Of a DNA stretch of 64,000 nt, positions 49,203-59,915 are shown in pieces. Numbering within the stretch: position 1 is the first letter of the stretch; every line of letters begins with the position of its first letter. The notes below the pieces were generated by a model. The model saw nothing but the letters and a program-made list of their open reading frames with translations, was not told where the DNA came from and did not search any database. The position numbers and the translations under genes are program-made. This stretch comes from Circinella minor (taxonomy: Eukaryota > Mucoromycota > Mucoromycetes > Mucorales > Lichtheimiaceae), in the NCBI GenBank assembly GCA_016758965.1, contig JAEPRB010000064.1, positions 114,819 to 178,818 of the forward strand, read 5' to 3'.

Positions 49203-52019
49203 TTACCAATAATTTGGAGGCGGGGGAGTACTGTCATTAGTTGGATAAGGTGGATTATTATGAAAAGAAGAATTAGATGTCGGCCACTGCTGAGAATGAG
49301 GATGTGGATGTGGCCCTCCATTACCACCAGGTATTGGCATTGGCATCGGCATTGATATACTACCACCGTGTGTGTCAAAGCCTGACGTAGGTGGTGGATG
49401 ATCACGTTGTTGATAATGGTGTGGAAAATGTGACGCATGTGGTTGGTTATTAAGATAATTATTATTAGGTGATGAAGAATATAATGGTTGGTAATGATTA
49501 TTAGGTGATGTTGAATATGTTTGAGAAGGATGTGGATGATGATATTGCTGTTGCTGATGCGGCATTGGCATCGGCATTGACATGTTGCTAGGAGATTGGT
49601 TGCGTGGGAACTGGTTATAAGGTTCGTCGGTATTACCATGACTGGGTGGTTGAGCCGGCATGACAATAGGCATGGATACACGTAAATTATTATTATGTGT
49701 GGATTGTGATATCGAGCTTGTCGATGGACTAATATAAGGCGATGAATTGGACGATGATGTATGATGAGAAGCAGTACTTTGGAAAGATTCATCTCGTTGT
49801 AACTGCTGTGGTAGTGTATGATGGGATTGTTGGGGGAAATAAGAGGATGAATGTTGACTATTTGATCCAGAATGATAGTGCTGTTGAGGATAGTTATTAT
49901 TGTCTTGAGAAGTAGTAGTAGATCGTCTACTTGCACTGTCATTACTAGCTGTACTAAGTAAACTATCATTACGTGACATAAATGATTCATGAACTTCAGC
50001 AATAGTACTTTTCCTACTTATTACACTTGCTAAACTGTTTTCCCGAGATAAAACTGCTGAAGAGTTAATTATACTTCTTTTACTGGCAGTACTTGCAAGA
50101 CTGTTGTCTCGAGATAAAGAAGAAGTAGGCTCACTACCAACACTTTTTCTGCTTGATCCATTACTTGCAAGACTATTATCTCTAGATAATGTTGCTACGC
50201 TATTATGTCTACTTTGCGATGAATTAGTACTTGTAAAACTGCTATTACGCGATATTTGATGATCCGGAGGCGATGGTCGTTTACTACTGTTAATGACACT
50301 GTTGTCTTGTGACACATATGCTGGAAGTTGTACAGATTGTCTGGTGGCGGTACTGTTATCGCGTGACAAATATGGCGGTGGCGAAATAAATGAACTTTCA
50401 TTATTTGTAATACCATCATGATCTTTCTCGTCTCCTTCCCCATCATTTAATTTAAGATTTTCAATGTCCTTTGATAATTCTGGATTTTCGTCTGAAACTG
50501 TTTCTTCTTCATCATCAGTCTCTTCATCATCAATAGATACTTCAGCTTTAGGAGTCGTGCCAATAATAACTGGAATATCCATATGAGCACCATGAGACTC
50601 TTGATATTGAGGATCTTCTCGATTCACCTTATTTAAATCCACAGCAATATGTGCCACGTAATCTACTCGTAAAATACGCCCACTGGATGCTGTACTAGGT
50701 GCCACAGATTGTGGAATAAATATTTTTGCTACAAACTCATTTCTGTATTCATTATCAATGTTCAATGCCAAATCATAAATACGTGGTTTTTTAATAATAC
50801 GTTGTTCGATCAACTGAATTCTATAATAATAGGTGGTAATGATAAAAAAAATGTAAGTAATATTCCTCTTTTTATAAAAATAGAAATAAAAATAAAGTTC
50901 ATATATCAAATTATGTGTATACTTACTTTCCCTTGTTAAATAAATGGAATCGTCTCATTAAACTAATTGTAACAGCTTTTGGTTTTTCAAAGAATTTATA
51001 ATGTTTAATTATTGCTGTAACGGGTAATATATCACCTAATTTTTTTATCGATTCAAATAATTATGTCACATAGCACAAAGTTTAGTCATATGCTACCTAT
51101 CTGGTGAACACAAATGTACCATCATCATCGTCATAGTCATCATTATGTCCCCCACCCTTCTTTTTTTGTCTCCCGGAAGACAAAGAGAAAATCCTCTCCA
51201 CATGTTCGGTTTTTTTTTTTCGTCCTGCTTATTTACCTCGAACAAAAGCAACTTTAGGAATATGCATAGATACAACTGCAGTATTTTCTTGAAACCGAAT
51301 TTGTTCATCCACTCGAGCTTTTACAGCATATTCAGGTAAACCCACATCAATTTTTTCGACAATAGATATTTCACGAGTATCTTGAGGTGACCATGATTGT
51401 ACAAAAGTAAAAGGCATTTTAAGAACTGCAGATAGAGTATATTTTACACCACTTTGTTGTGTCAACTATATATTTTATTTTTACGATAATGATGATAATC
51501 AATTATAGTTACTGTTATTGATATGACAATACCCATATATATATATAACGCAAAAGTTACCTTCATGCTAGTCGGAAGTTCAGCACCTTCTCCGGGAATA
51601 CTAAGTTCAAAAGGGAAGCGATTACTTCTAGCTTCCAGCTGATGTGTATTACCTGACTCGTCTGGGGCTGTAGCGATCTGGCATTCACGATTGAACAAAG
51701 TCAGGTTATTGGCGCCAACTTGTACGACACCAGCCAGTGTTACCCGAATATGGTTGATTTTAGTAGCTTTTGCAAGGTCAAGAACCACATCTCCTAAATA
51801 TATATGAAATATATAAAAATCAAGTATAAGTATAAGTATTATTATTATTATAATTATTGTTGTTGCTGTTTTTGTTTATTCTACAAGGTCTTTTTATGAT
51901 TCTATAAATATACCTCGAACAGTTTCCCCTGGATTATAATAACGATTATCTTGCAAGTCAATATAGAATTCCTTAGTTTTTTTATTTTTTGTTAGAAGCA
52001 TTCCTCCTGCTAAAAGCAT
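49203..52019 (-). CDS. Arrestin-related trafficking adaptor with PPxY motifs and serine-motif repeats
   Basis: 764 aa from five exons (52019-51914, 51793-51561, 51465-51237, 51035-50927, 50820-49203). Arrestin N-domain: EFYIDLQDNRYYNPGETVRG, VTLAGVVQVG, RFPFELSIPGEG. Arrestin C-domain from about residue 115 (SGVKYTLSAVL; VDYVAHIAVDL). After an acidic linker come PPPY (373-376) and, at the C terminus, PPNY just before the final Trp; PPxY motifs bind WW domains of Rsp5/Nedd4 ligases. Residues 377-516 hold eight S-[R/Q]-x-x-S units. The last 250 residues are rich in Ser, Asn, Gln, His and Pro. ART proteins select plasma-membrane transporters for ubiquitination and endocytosis, usually under kinase/14-3-3 control. 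The start at 52019 gives MLLAGGMLLTKN; an internal Met seven residues later is possible. Confidence 0.9.
49950..50369 (-). repeat. Coding repeat: eight S-R-x-x-S-type units
   Basis: Units in order, translated from the minus strand: SRDNSTAT, SQDNSVIN, SRNSSFTS, SRHNSVAT, SRDNSLAS, SRDNSLAS, SRENSLAS, SRNDSLLS. Spacing is irregular (roughly 15-25 residues), so this is motif multiplication rather than a strict tandem array. R-x-x-S/T is the core preference of several basophilic kinases and of 14-3-3 binding. Confidence 0.85.
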
Positions 52020-52210
52020 TTCTCTTTTATATTTTGTATAATTTTTTTTTTCTTTTCTCTAAAAAAAAATAGTAAAGGGAAAAGAAAAAAGAAGAAAAAG
52101 GAGAAAGAGAATTAAAAAAAAAAAGTTATAAAAAATTGAGTTGTGTAACACTTTTTCCATGTGACGCTATTTATACATTTATCACTCACCCCGCCCGCCT
52201 TTTTTTTTTC

Positions 52211-52238
52211 TGTCCTGTAAATTAGAGTTGACAGGACA
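52211..52238. repeat. 8-bp inverted repeat TGTCCTGT / ACAGGACA
   Basis: Perfect arms at 52211-52218 and 52231-52238 with a 12-nt spacer. It lies between the arrestin start and the left end of the DD34E transposon, 26 bases outside the terminal repeat. Confidence 0.7.
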
Positions 52239-52423
52239 AATTCCTATTTACGAATAAGATATACAGGGTTTCCAACAAGTAATGTCGCAGCCAGTAGAAA
52301 TCAATGTCGCGGGCCAATAAAAAGTTCAATTGCTTGGCACTCCGGAAAATATATTTGTTATAGGGAAGCAACATTTTTTTACAAACTTTACAATCAAAAC
52401 TATACATCATCGAACTTTACATC

Positions 52424-53732
52424 ATGGTACAATTTTTTTATGAAGATGGACAGGGAAATGCTGTTGATGAGAACGGCAGACCTGAACCTATGGATTACAT
52501 TGTCGATCAAAGACTTTTTGCACTCGAATCGCTTACGTCGCACACAGAATATTTGCAAAATGTAACTTCAACGAGCACTGTGCAAGTCAATGTGGAACAT
52601 TTTGATTATGAAAGAGAGAACAGAGATAAAGACTCGTATATGAGAGAAATGACAGAAAAACGTACATATACTCGATATACTGATCAAGACAAGACCAGAG
52701 TTTTTAAACTGAAAATTGATAAGTGTTTAAGTGCTTCAGCAGCTGCGAAACAGTTGGGTATACATGTTCGTGCTGCGCAGCGATGGGTAAAGCAGTATGA
52801 AGAAAATCCTGATTCCATCTTTGGTAGTAAGAAACAAGGCCGTAAATGTACCCTTAATGAGGAACACAAAATGGCAATTATTAAGTATGTTGATTCTAAC
52901 CCCTCTGCTTCAATTGTGGATATAACTGAGCACGTAATGAATGAATTTAGGCATAGTGATCTAAAGGTTTCCTGTAGCACAGTACATAATTTTATGAGGA
53001 CAGAATGCAACTTATCATTGAAAAAAGCAGAGTTTCACTCTTTGTTGAAAGAAATAGTGCAGAGAAAATTAATGAGCGTCATGATTGTGTTCGAGAATGG
53101 GATGAAACAGATATGGACTTCTTGACAAACTGTGTATTTCTTGATGAATCACCATTCCATATAAATATGAAACGTGCAAGAGCTTGGTCAACAGTAGGTA
53201 CTCCTGCTGTTGTAACTGTACCAACTACAAGAGCAAAAACCACCACGGTATTGGGAGCCATCTCTGCTTCAGGATTAATCAAAGTTAGTGTAAGAATACC
53301 TAGTCCTAGTAAGAAGAGAAAAGCTGGTCAAGAATCTGGAATTCTAAGCACTGGAACCGTTACTGGTCACTACATCAGCTTTTTAAAGGAAACATTAGAT
53401 GAAATGGATAAACATCCACATATGAAAGGGCGTTATTTGATTATGGACAACGCCCCGATACACACTTCCAATGATATTGCAAAATATGTTGAGTATCGTG
53501 GATATCGATGTGCATATCTTCCTTCATATTCCCCTGAGCTCAATCCAATAGAACATCTCAATTTTGGTCTGTTGCAAAGAGTAAGATGAAACGTCAACGG
53601 TTCTTACAACAGGAGACCTTATCGACAAGAATCCGTGAAGCATGTAATAATGTAAAACCAACAGACTTTATTGGATTCGTTTCTCATTCACATAGATGTT
53701 TAAATAAGTGTCGTAGAAAAGAGAGCCTGTAA
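52424..53732 (+). pseudogene. DD34E transposase with two single-base frameshifts
   Basis: Cut-and-paste transposase. The N-terminal half has a helix-turn-helix region (SASAAAKQLGIHVRAAQRWV, about residues 105-125) followed by a basic GRK-type stretch. The catalytic triad is readable: VFLDESPFH, LIMDNAPIH, and SPELNPIEH, with 34 residues between the second Asp and the Glu (DD34E). The reading frame moves from 52424-53125 to 53005-53589 and then to a third frame ending at 53732. Both shifts are losses of one base in a T run (near 53043 and near 53560); each restores a sensible protein. Low AT bias compared with flanking DNA. Confidence 0.88.
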
Positions 53733-53972
53733 AGCTACAGCGACGTCAGGTAATAAATAACAACGTAAGTATAAAAGGTAAGTGATTTTTATTTATTTAT
53801 TTATAGACGAATCATCAAAATTGATAAAAAATAATGCTCAAAAAGCTCTTTATCAAAAAGCTTGAATCAACCTTCATAATGTAGCTTCTAAAAACAGGCG
53901 ACATGTATACTTAAGCAGGCGCCATCAATTTTACATTAATTTTGCTGCCAAGTGACATTAAATTCGAGTTTC

Positions 53973-54374
53973 ACTGTGGACACACCCCTCAGACACCCTT
54001 AAAAACACATATAGTGAAGAAAAGAATGGTATCTGATAATAAACGCCATTTTTACACATTATATCAAATAATATGCTTATGAGATTTATGTTTATGATAT
54101 AAAATAAAGCGTTTCATTAGTCGATATAGCAATATTTTCACGGTTTATAGGTTCTTAAAACTCTGGAGAAAAAAAAGGGTATAGAGATTGAACATAGTTA
54201 TTTATGTCTTTCCTTGTATATAATATACTATTATTTCTGTACATATTTTAGTATATAGCATAATAGGTACAATCATCTTTGCTTGTTATAATGTGAAAAA
54301 GGTATTTTGTTATCATATATGATACGTTTTCCTACTATCCTTTCAATTTAATAAGGGTGTGTCCGTAGTAAATC
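53973..54374. repeat. Internal inverted repeat within the transposon 3' part
   Basis: GGACACACCC at about 53977-53986 and GGGTGTGTCC at about 54354-54363 are perfect inverted copies with partially matching outer flanks (TTTCACTGT.. versus TTTACTAC..). The roughly 400-bp block they bound is AT-rich and without coding potential. It may be a nested miniature element or a subterminal repeat of the host transposon. Confidence 0.5.
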
Positions 54375-54417
54375 CTTTAAATTTTACTGAGTGCGACATT
54401 ACTTTTTGGAAATCCTG

Positions 54418-56447
54418 TATATGTGAACCACTGTTATATGCAATGGAAAGACACATGACGTTGGCAATTTTCTCAGCAAAAGTTATGTACTGCATCGTTA
54501 TCTCTCACAACCCAAAACAGTATTACATATATACGAAACATAACATGAACCAATATCCAACATGATGATATTTGATGAGAAAGAATGAATGGCACATCGA
54601 ATTAGTAACTCCATACTAACGACGATTACCAACAACATTGGCACAAAGTGCATTATTGTCCATGATATTTATCATAATGTTATAAATAAAGATGGTTATA
54701 GTTAAAAGAATGAGGGAATTATTAAACAAACTTGACAATTATTACTATGTATAAGTTAATGTCAACGATTGACAAGGATAAAAAAAATATATTAAACGTA
54801 TTTTACTGGATCAAACTTATTTTTTGATTAAATTAAAGATGACAAGAGGTATTTGTTAATTTTCTACAAACCGAATATTGATTTACTTTATAAAGAGCTT
54901 TTGAAAGTAAGGAAAGAAGAAATGGAAGAATCGCAAATAAATAATAACGGATGGAGAGAAAGTGGAAAGGTGAAAATAATAATAACTAACAAGAGCAAAT
55001 AAATGATGGAATTTTTGTTTGCAGGCAGTGCTGTTTTGTGTTTTGTGCTTTGTGATACTCTTTGCCAATTTTTGTAACCATGAGAGCTTATTCTTCTGTT
55101 CTATGGGTGCATCCTTAGCGTCCTTGTCCCAGCGAGAGAGAACATCATGCCGGTGGTGGGTATGGCCAATACTTATTGCAGTTGGAAACAAGACATATTC
55201 TGCCGTGGCAGGTTGAAGGATTTCCCATTTCCAGATACACACAAAAAAAATCGCCCCACAATACCCTAATGCCACCACGTGTGTGGTTTCAACAGTAATT
55301 GAACTGCTGAACTGAAACCCGCTACTGGTTCCCAAAACACGTAAATAATCCCGTCCGTTGCAAACATGATTCATCTTTCTAAAACAAAAAAAACAAGGCG
55401 TATGAAAAACTGATGAAAGCTTGCAAACAAGCGGATAAGGCTTGGCACGAAACAGACCAAACAAGAAGTCAACTGAAAGTTACGCGGGCGAATCTTTATG
55501 AATTAAACAAGGCTAAGCACAAGCAACCTCTCCTTCAACAGAAAAAATCAAAGGCTATTATTATAAAATAAAGACGTGTTTTACATGTTATTTTTTATAT
55601 ACATTGACAAAAAAAAGTGTATTATGCAGATAAGAGGACAATTAGTATTTAAATCACTTGTCATTAAATTATTACACCACGATATGACAAGCAAATTGTT
55701 GTTCATGTTCGTTATTTCCATATCTAACATAACATCGTATTATGGCACCACCGCCGAATGTTATTCTCGTTCATTCTATTTCTTATTACGAAACACGACA
55801 TACAGTAGCTTTGGTGAATTCGTTCCTCATGTGCAGTTATTGGAGAAAGATTGAGCAAAAAAAAAACAAGAAACCAAACAATATATGAAAATATAGCCAG
55901 TCAAGTGAAAGCATATGTTTTTACTATTATAAGTAAAATGAGGCAAAAGATACAGTTTTGTACAAAGGATGGAATAATACAATTGTGTTTTTATTTTTAT
56001 GGTTGTTGTCACTTGTACCCCTAATGATTCTCCTTCAATTGAAGTACTTGAAACAAGTTATCTAAAACAAAAGAAGGATTAATTAGTTGGTTCATTTTAC
56101 AATAAGTTTAAAAAGGAATCTATGTCGCAATCAAAGAAGTAATCCATAAAAACCATGGCAACCTCTTTAAAAAAGACAATTACAACCAGCCCAGCCTGCC
56201 CGAACCAACCCTTGCCTTTCGGCAACAAGCTGGTATACTGACAAGAGGAGTTATAGCGCAGGTATAGAACATGGCTTTCACCACAGGACATACCGTATTT
56301 ATTGCCAAGGTTTGATTCCAGACCTACCAAGTACCCAAAAGATTAAGTACTACTGCAGGAAAGCATCACTGGTCGTTAAGGAAAGAAAAGCAAGAAAAAA
56401 AAGGTCTATGAACTACTGTTAGTTATTTTTGCTCAAACTAACTCTAA
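54418..56447. other. Region between two transposons with degenerate coding-like pieces
   Basis: No intact gene is clear. The minus strand at 54883-55464 has a 193-codon frame with balanced composition in its middle (VLSRWDKDAKDAPIEQKNKL) but a Phe/Tyr-rich tail. The plus strand at about 55384-55572 has a coiled-coil-like open stretch (KACKQADKAWHETDQTRSQL) ending in TAA; it overlaps the start of the minus frame. A plus frame at 55576-55854 and a minus frame at 56097-56330 are weaker. These may be relics of older transposons. Confidence 0.35.
54883..55464 (-). CDS. Hypothetical protein, doubtful
   Basis: 193-codon single-frame ORF. Residues about 30-150 have mixed composition, with a hydrophobic patch (GYCGAIFFVCIWKWEIL) and a charged patch (SRWDKDAKDAPIEQKNK). 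The last 45 residues are Phe/Tyr/His-rich, as expected from A/T-rich non-coding DNA. No family recognised; it may be non-coding or a relic. Confidence 0.25.
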   Translation of the reverse strand: MFGLFRAKPYPLVCKLSSVFHTPCFFCFRKMNHVCNGRDYLRVLGTSSGFQFSSSITVETTHVVALGYCGAIFFVCIWKWEILQPATAEYVLFPTAISIGHTHHRHDVLSRWDKDAKDAPIEQKNKLSWLQKLAKSITKHKTQNSTACKQKFHHLFALVSYYYFHLSTFSPSVIIYLRFFHFFFPYFQKLFIK

Positions 56448-59253
56448 TAATCGTCTCCAGAAACTACTCAGTAAAAATGAAAACCGGTCCCAAATTTTTT
56501 TTCGTCTCCAGAATTGTGAACTTTGAAAAAAAATTACAAGTGGGAACTTAACAAAAAAATAAATTACAAGTGTGGACTTAGGCAAAAAAAAATTTATGAA
56601 AAAATTTGTAAGTCGAATTAAATAGCTTCAGCATAAGATAGTTGAATAATATTTATTTTAAAAAAAATTATAAGTATATAGATTATTTTAGTATTGTTGT
56701 TTATCTGGACCTTTAAAAGGGTCAATTGTTTTTTCTAAAGAGGAATGTGTATTATTTAAAATATTGATTATTTATTCTAATTGTTCGTTACTAATAGATT
56801 TGATGTTTGTTTTAATTTTTTGGTTGCATCGCTCAAGTGCTTGAGATACTAATTGTTGTAAATCATGTTGTTGTGATGTTGATGCCGGTGCTGTTTGTGG
56901 TTGATGAGGTTGTTTTGGATGATATTTTAATGCATGTGTACGGATAGGAATATTAAGAAGACGATTGACAAGAAATATATGTTTACAAAGACTACGTAGA
57001 TGTTGAAAATCAGGACAAGTACAAGAAATAATGGTGGATTGATTTGCCGTGGTTTGTTCAGGGGATACAATATAATTGACATTTTCAGTTGTAAAAGATT
57101 TAACACAAATACTCTACATCCATTGCAAAAAAATATTCTTTATTATTATCATATCTGAAGTACTAACAGAAAAATTACTAATTTAAAAGAGGTACCAACC
57201 TGCCCATCACAAGCCATAAGCTTATCATTTGCATCTTTATCATCAAGTTCATATGCTATTTGTCTTCGTTTACGTTCTTTTGCTGAAAGCCATACAGGAA
57301 CAATATCACGTTTAACTTGTAATGCATCTTTACGAAAATCCAATTCTACTTTATCAGTCAATATATATATAATGCGATCAACTCGATGGTTTCGTGCTTT
57401 GCCAAGATAAAACGTTTTCACGCGATTATGCCAGCTTTCAACAAGGTTATTTGTATGATACGATGCATCCTAAGATGAAAGACTTTTTAATCAGTAAATC
57501 ATTCAATATAACTTGTATTGTTTATATCATACCTTTCTCCAAGCTTTGCACCACTTGCCTCGTTTTTCGTACCAATTATCCAGCATATATGCATAAAAAC
57601 TAAAATAATTTTTTTCATCTCGCCAAACCCTACCAAATAATCGCCAATTTTCATCAAACATTTCAGCCGTTGTAGATTCGACAAGTAAATTTAAAAACGT
57701 ATGAGCTTGGTCTTGTTGTTGCTCAGTTTCTTTGCTAGAGTTATTGACTTTGATCTAGAGATTATATTGCTTGGTTAGATCTGAAAACAAATAGACCAGT
57801 ATATCATTCTTTTTTCTTACCAGTTTTTTTATATGATGATTCCATACCTTCTTAATATGCCAATGGCATAAAAGAACGTAGACTTCAGTACTATAAACGT
57901 CGTGGATAGCTTTGATTTCAACAGGACTACAATCAATCATAATTTTTGATGGGGTAAACTTAATAGTATTTTTTAACCATGATAACCAAATAGAGACTGA
58001 TTCACATGTTTCACTGTTTGTAATCATAAAACCAACAGGGCAACCTTTCTTTGTGTCAGGATTCTTGCAAATAATAGTAAATAAATAACAATCACGATTA
58101 TCGATGAATGAAACACATGTTTTGTGTGTGGAATCAATGTACACTTTATCTTGTCTTTGTAAAATCTTTTATAAAGCAACCATCATTAATAACAAACATC
58201 TCAATTAACTAGAACCAATTATTATTTTACTTACTGGTAACTGCCACTGCGACACCCAAGCCAATATAAATCTTTTAACTGCTCCTTTATCGTTAACATC
58301 AAATAAAACATCGAATCCTTCATTTGTCAAGTGCTTGATCCATTCATTAACACTATCCTTGTCAGTATATGCTTTCCTGGAGAGTCTTGCGAGTCGTGAT
58401 TGAATTAAATTTTGTACGTCTTGATAATGGATACGGAGAGATACAGAAAAAAGATGTGGATTGTCTTGGAGCTAAAAACAATAGATTAAACTTTATCAGT
58501 GAATATTTTTTATTATCTCATCATGTTTGACAACGCAATACATACAAAATCAAGGTCTTGATGGCTTAAATACAATGCATCTTGCATGACTTCCCAATTC
58601 ATATGATTATCAACATTCTTTTTAATCCAATTGCATGCTTCTTCAGGCGATCGAGACATGATTATTTTATCAGAACAAGTAGGATCATGATGAGGATGCT
58701 GCCAGTTATAAATGACTTTGAACTTGCCATTAACAAGATGGAATATATCAATTTTAGCAGGACATTGGATTTTAATAGATTTGTTATTAGTAATACATTT
58801 CTGTTTTTTTTGAGGTGGTTCAGTTGATGATGATAATGATGTTGATTTTTTTGTAGTTTTTCTTCCATGATCACAAATATATTGATGCTTAACAAGATAC
58901 TTTTGAGGTCGACCTGTTTTGTAGTAGATGATGATGCTGATCATGATTTAATAGAGCCGTTACTGATAAAGTGTGCATGTTTTTCAGCAGTTGTTTTCAA
59001 CCATGACCGCCACTCTGTATCCGTGTCAAATTCAAAAGTAACAATAGGTTCAGTACATGTTAGAAGTACTCGACTTTGAAACCCAAGTTCATGTAAAATA
59101 GAGTCAGGGGCAAGTGAGGGAGGTTGGTTGTTAATGGTGGTGATGGGGCTATTAGGAACAGAGTGAACGGTCATGGCAATCAAAAGAAAAAAAACAATCA
59201 AAATAATCTGGCTTTATTTTTTACATAACTGATGCAGTTTCTGGAGACGATTA
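56448..59253 (-). mobile_element. MULE (Mutator-like) DNA transposon
   Basis: An 18-bp perfect inverted pair (TAATCGTCTCCAGAAACT at 56448-56465, its complement at 59236-59253) brackets a MULE transposase gene, leaving about 320 bases on the 3' side and 60-80 on the 5' side. A second copy of CGTCTCCAGAA lies inside the left end at about 56503, and short direct repeats (AATTACAAGTG) follow at 56533 and 56563. I could not find the 8-10 bp target duplication next to these repeats, so the true ends may lie a little further out. Confidence 0.75.
56772..59174 (-). pseudogene. MULE transposase with SWIM zinc finger (one frameshift)
   Basis: DDE transposase of about 680 aa. Exons: 59174-58546 (with a frame break near 58945), 58471-58235, 58165-57821, 57754-57533, 57469-57200, 57113-56772; all introns are GT..AG in phase 0. 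Motifs in order: an N-terminal GRPQK..CDHGRK stretch with Cys/His residues like WRKY-GCM/FLYWCH-type DNA-binding modules; first Asp in VYIDSTHKT; second Asp in IMIDCSPVE; the MULE CxxH motif LLCHWHIKK; the Glu in TNNLVESWHN; and a C-terminal SWIM finger CTCPDFQHLRSLCKH. The first 77 codons end at a TGA at 58941; the following frame starts one base out, consistent with loss of an A in an A run. Otherwise intact, suggesting recent activity. Confidence 0.85.
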
Positions 59254-59513
59254 ACGATTTCGAGAGTGTTTCTCTAATGTTTTTTTTTTTTTTTTTTACA
59301 GTGCTTCTCTATTTTTTTTCACTTTCTATTGCTTTTTCCCATAAGTCGTTTTTAAAAAAAATAGAAGAAAGGCGTAAGTTTTCATATTTTTTGACCTAAT
59401 TTATTGCGGATGTATGAATACTGAGTGTTCTGCTATATGACAATCTATCTAACTTCCATGAGCAACAACTATATATACATATTTAGTGGCCCTCTCTTTT
59501 CTATTCTATACAG
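59254..59513. other. T-rich spacer
   Basis: Between the MULE and the F-box-like pseudogene; contains a T19 run near 59281 and A/T-rich sequence, nothing else seen. Confidence 0.5.
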
Positions 59514-59915
59514 ATGAATAAGCTTAATCGCGACATAATTGGAAATATTATTGGTTACCTCCAGTCTTGGCACGATATCTATGAATATCATCGAAGTAAC
59601 CGAAAGTTGTATATTCAAATACCAAGTCACATGTGTCCCTTGCCTTGGACCATTGATGCTGATGACAAGAGAAGCTGTGCACTTTAGAAGCACATGGCAA
59701 CAACGATTGCAGTATTCAATTTATCCAAAAACAACATCAAGAATATGCTTTTCAGCCTCGCCCTTTATCATTCAGTCAAGACGATCAACATTACAAATTG
59801 TGGTGAAGTTTCGTTTAATAAAGCAAAACGGTTGATTAATGAAGTTGTTATCTTTGGCCATGACATTGAATTACTTGAATCACAAAAACCAAACGTTGAA
59901 GTTGCAAAGAGCTGA
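59514..59915 (+). pseudogene. F-box-like protein, interrupted by an in-frame stop
   Basis: From the ATG at 59514 the sequence MNKLNRDIIGNIIGYL..WHDIYEYHRSNRKLY fits the pattern of an F-box (Leu/Ile-spaced helix, then a conserved Arg/Asn-Arg near the end), the adaptor that binds Skp1 in SCF ubiquitin ligases. An in-frame TAG at 59685-59687 follows, and the same frame remains open to 59915 with protein-like sequence (VKTINITNCGEVSFNKAKRL). This second part resembles the beta-strand/turn rhythm of leucine-rich repeats. It stands among transposons, so a dead copy of an expanded F-box family is likely. Moderate confidence for coding origin, low for family. Confidence 0.45.

Larger units (their letters stand above)
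52264..54417 (+). mobile_element. Tc1/IS630-type DNA transposon, 2154 bp
   Basis: Left end 52264-52290 and right end 54391-54417 are inverted copies, matching at 24 of 27 positions and starting CAGG. They are flanked by TA on both sides (52262-52263 and 54418-54419), the target duplication expected of the Tc1/mariner/IS630 superfamily. The element carries one transposase gene on the plus strand (52424-53732) and about 660 bases of non-coding 3' sequence. A second inverted pair (ggacaccc-type, 53973-54374) sits inside that 3' part. The transposase frame is broken twice, so this copy is probably non-autonomous now, unless the breaks are sequencing errors. Confidence 0.9.

Noticed and set aside
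49199..50002. 267-codon second frame inside the arrestin last exon
   Set aside because: It lies in another frame of the repeat-rich arrestin exon and is Ile/His/Leu-rich low-complexity; the arrestin frame has domains and continuous splicing.
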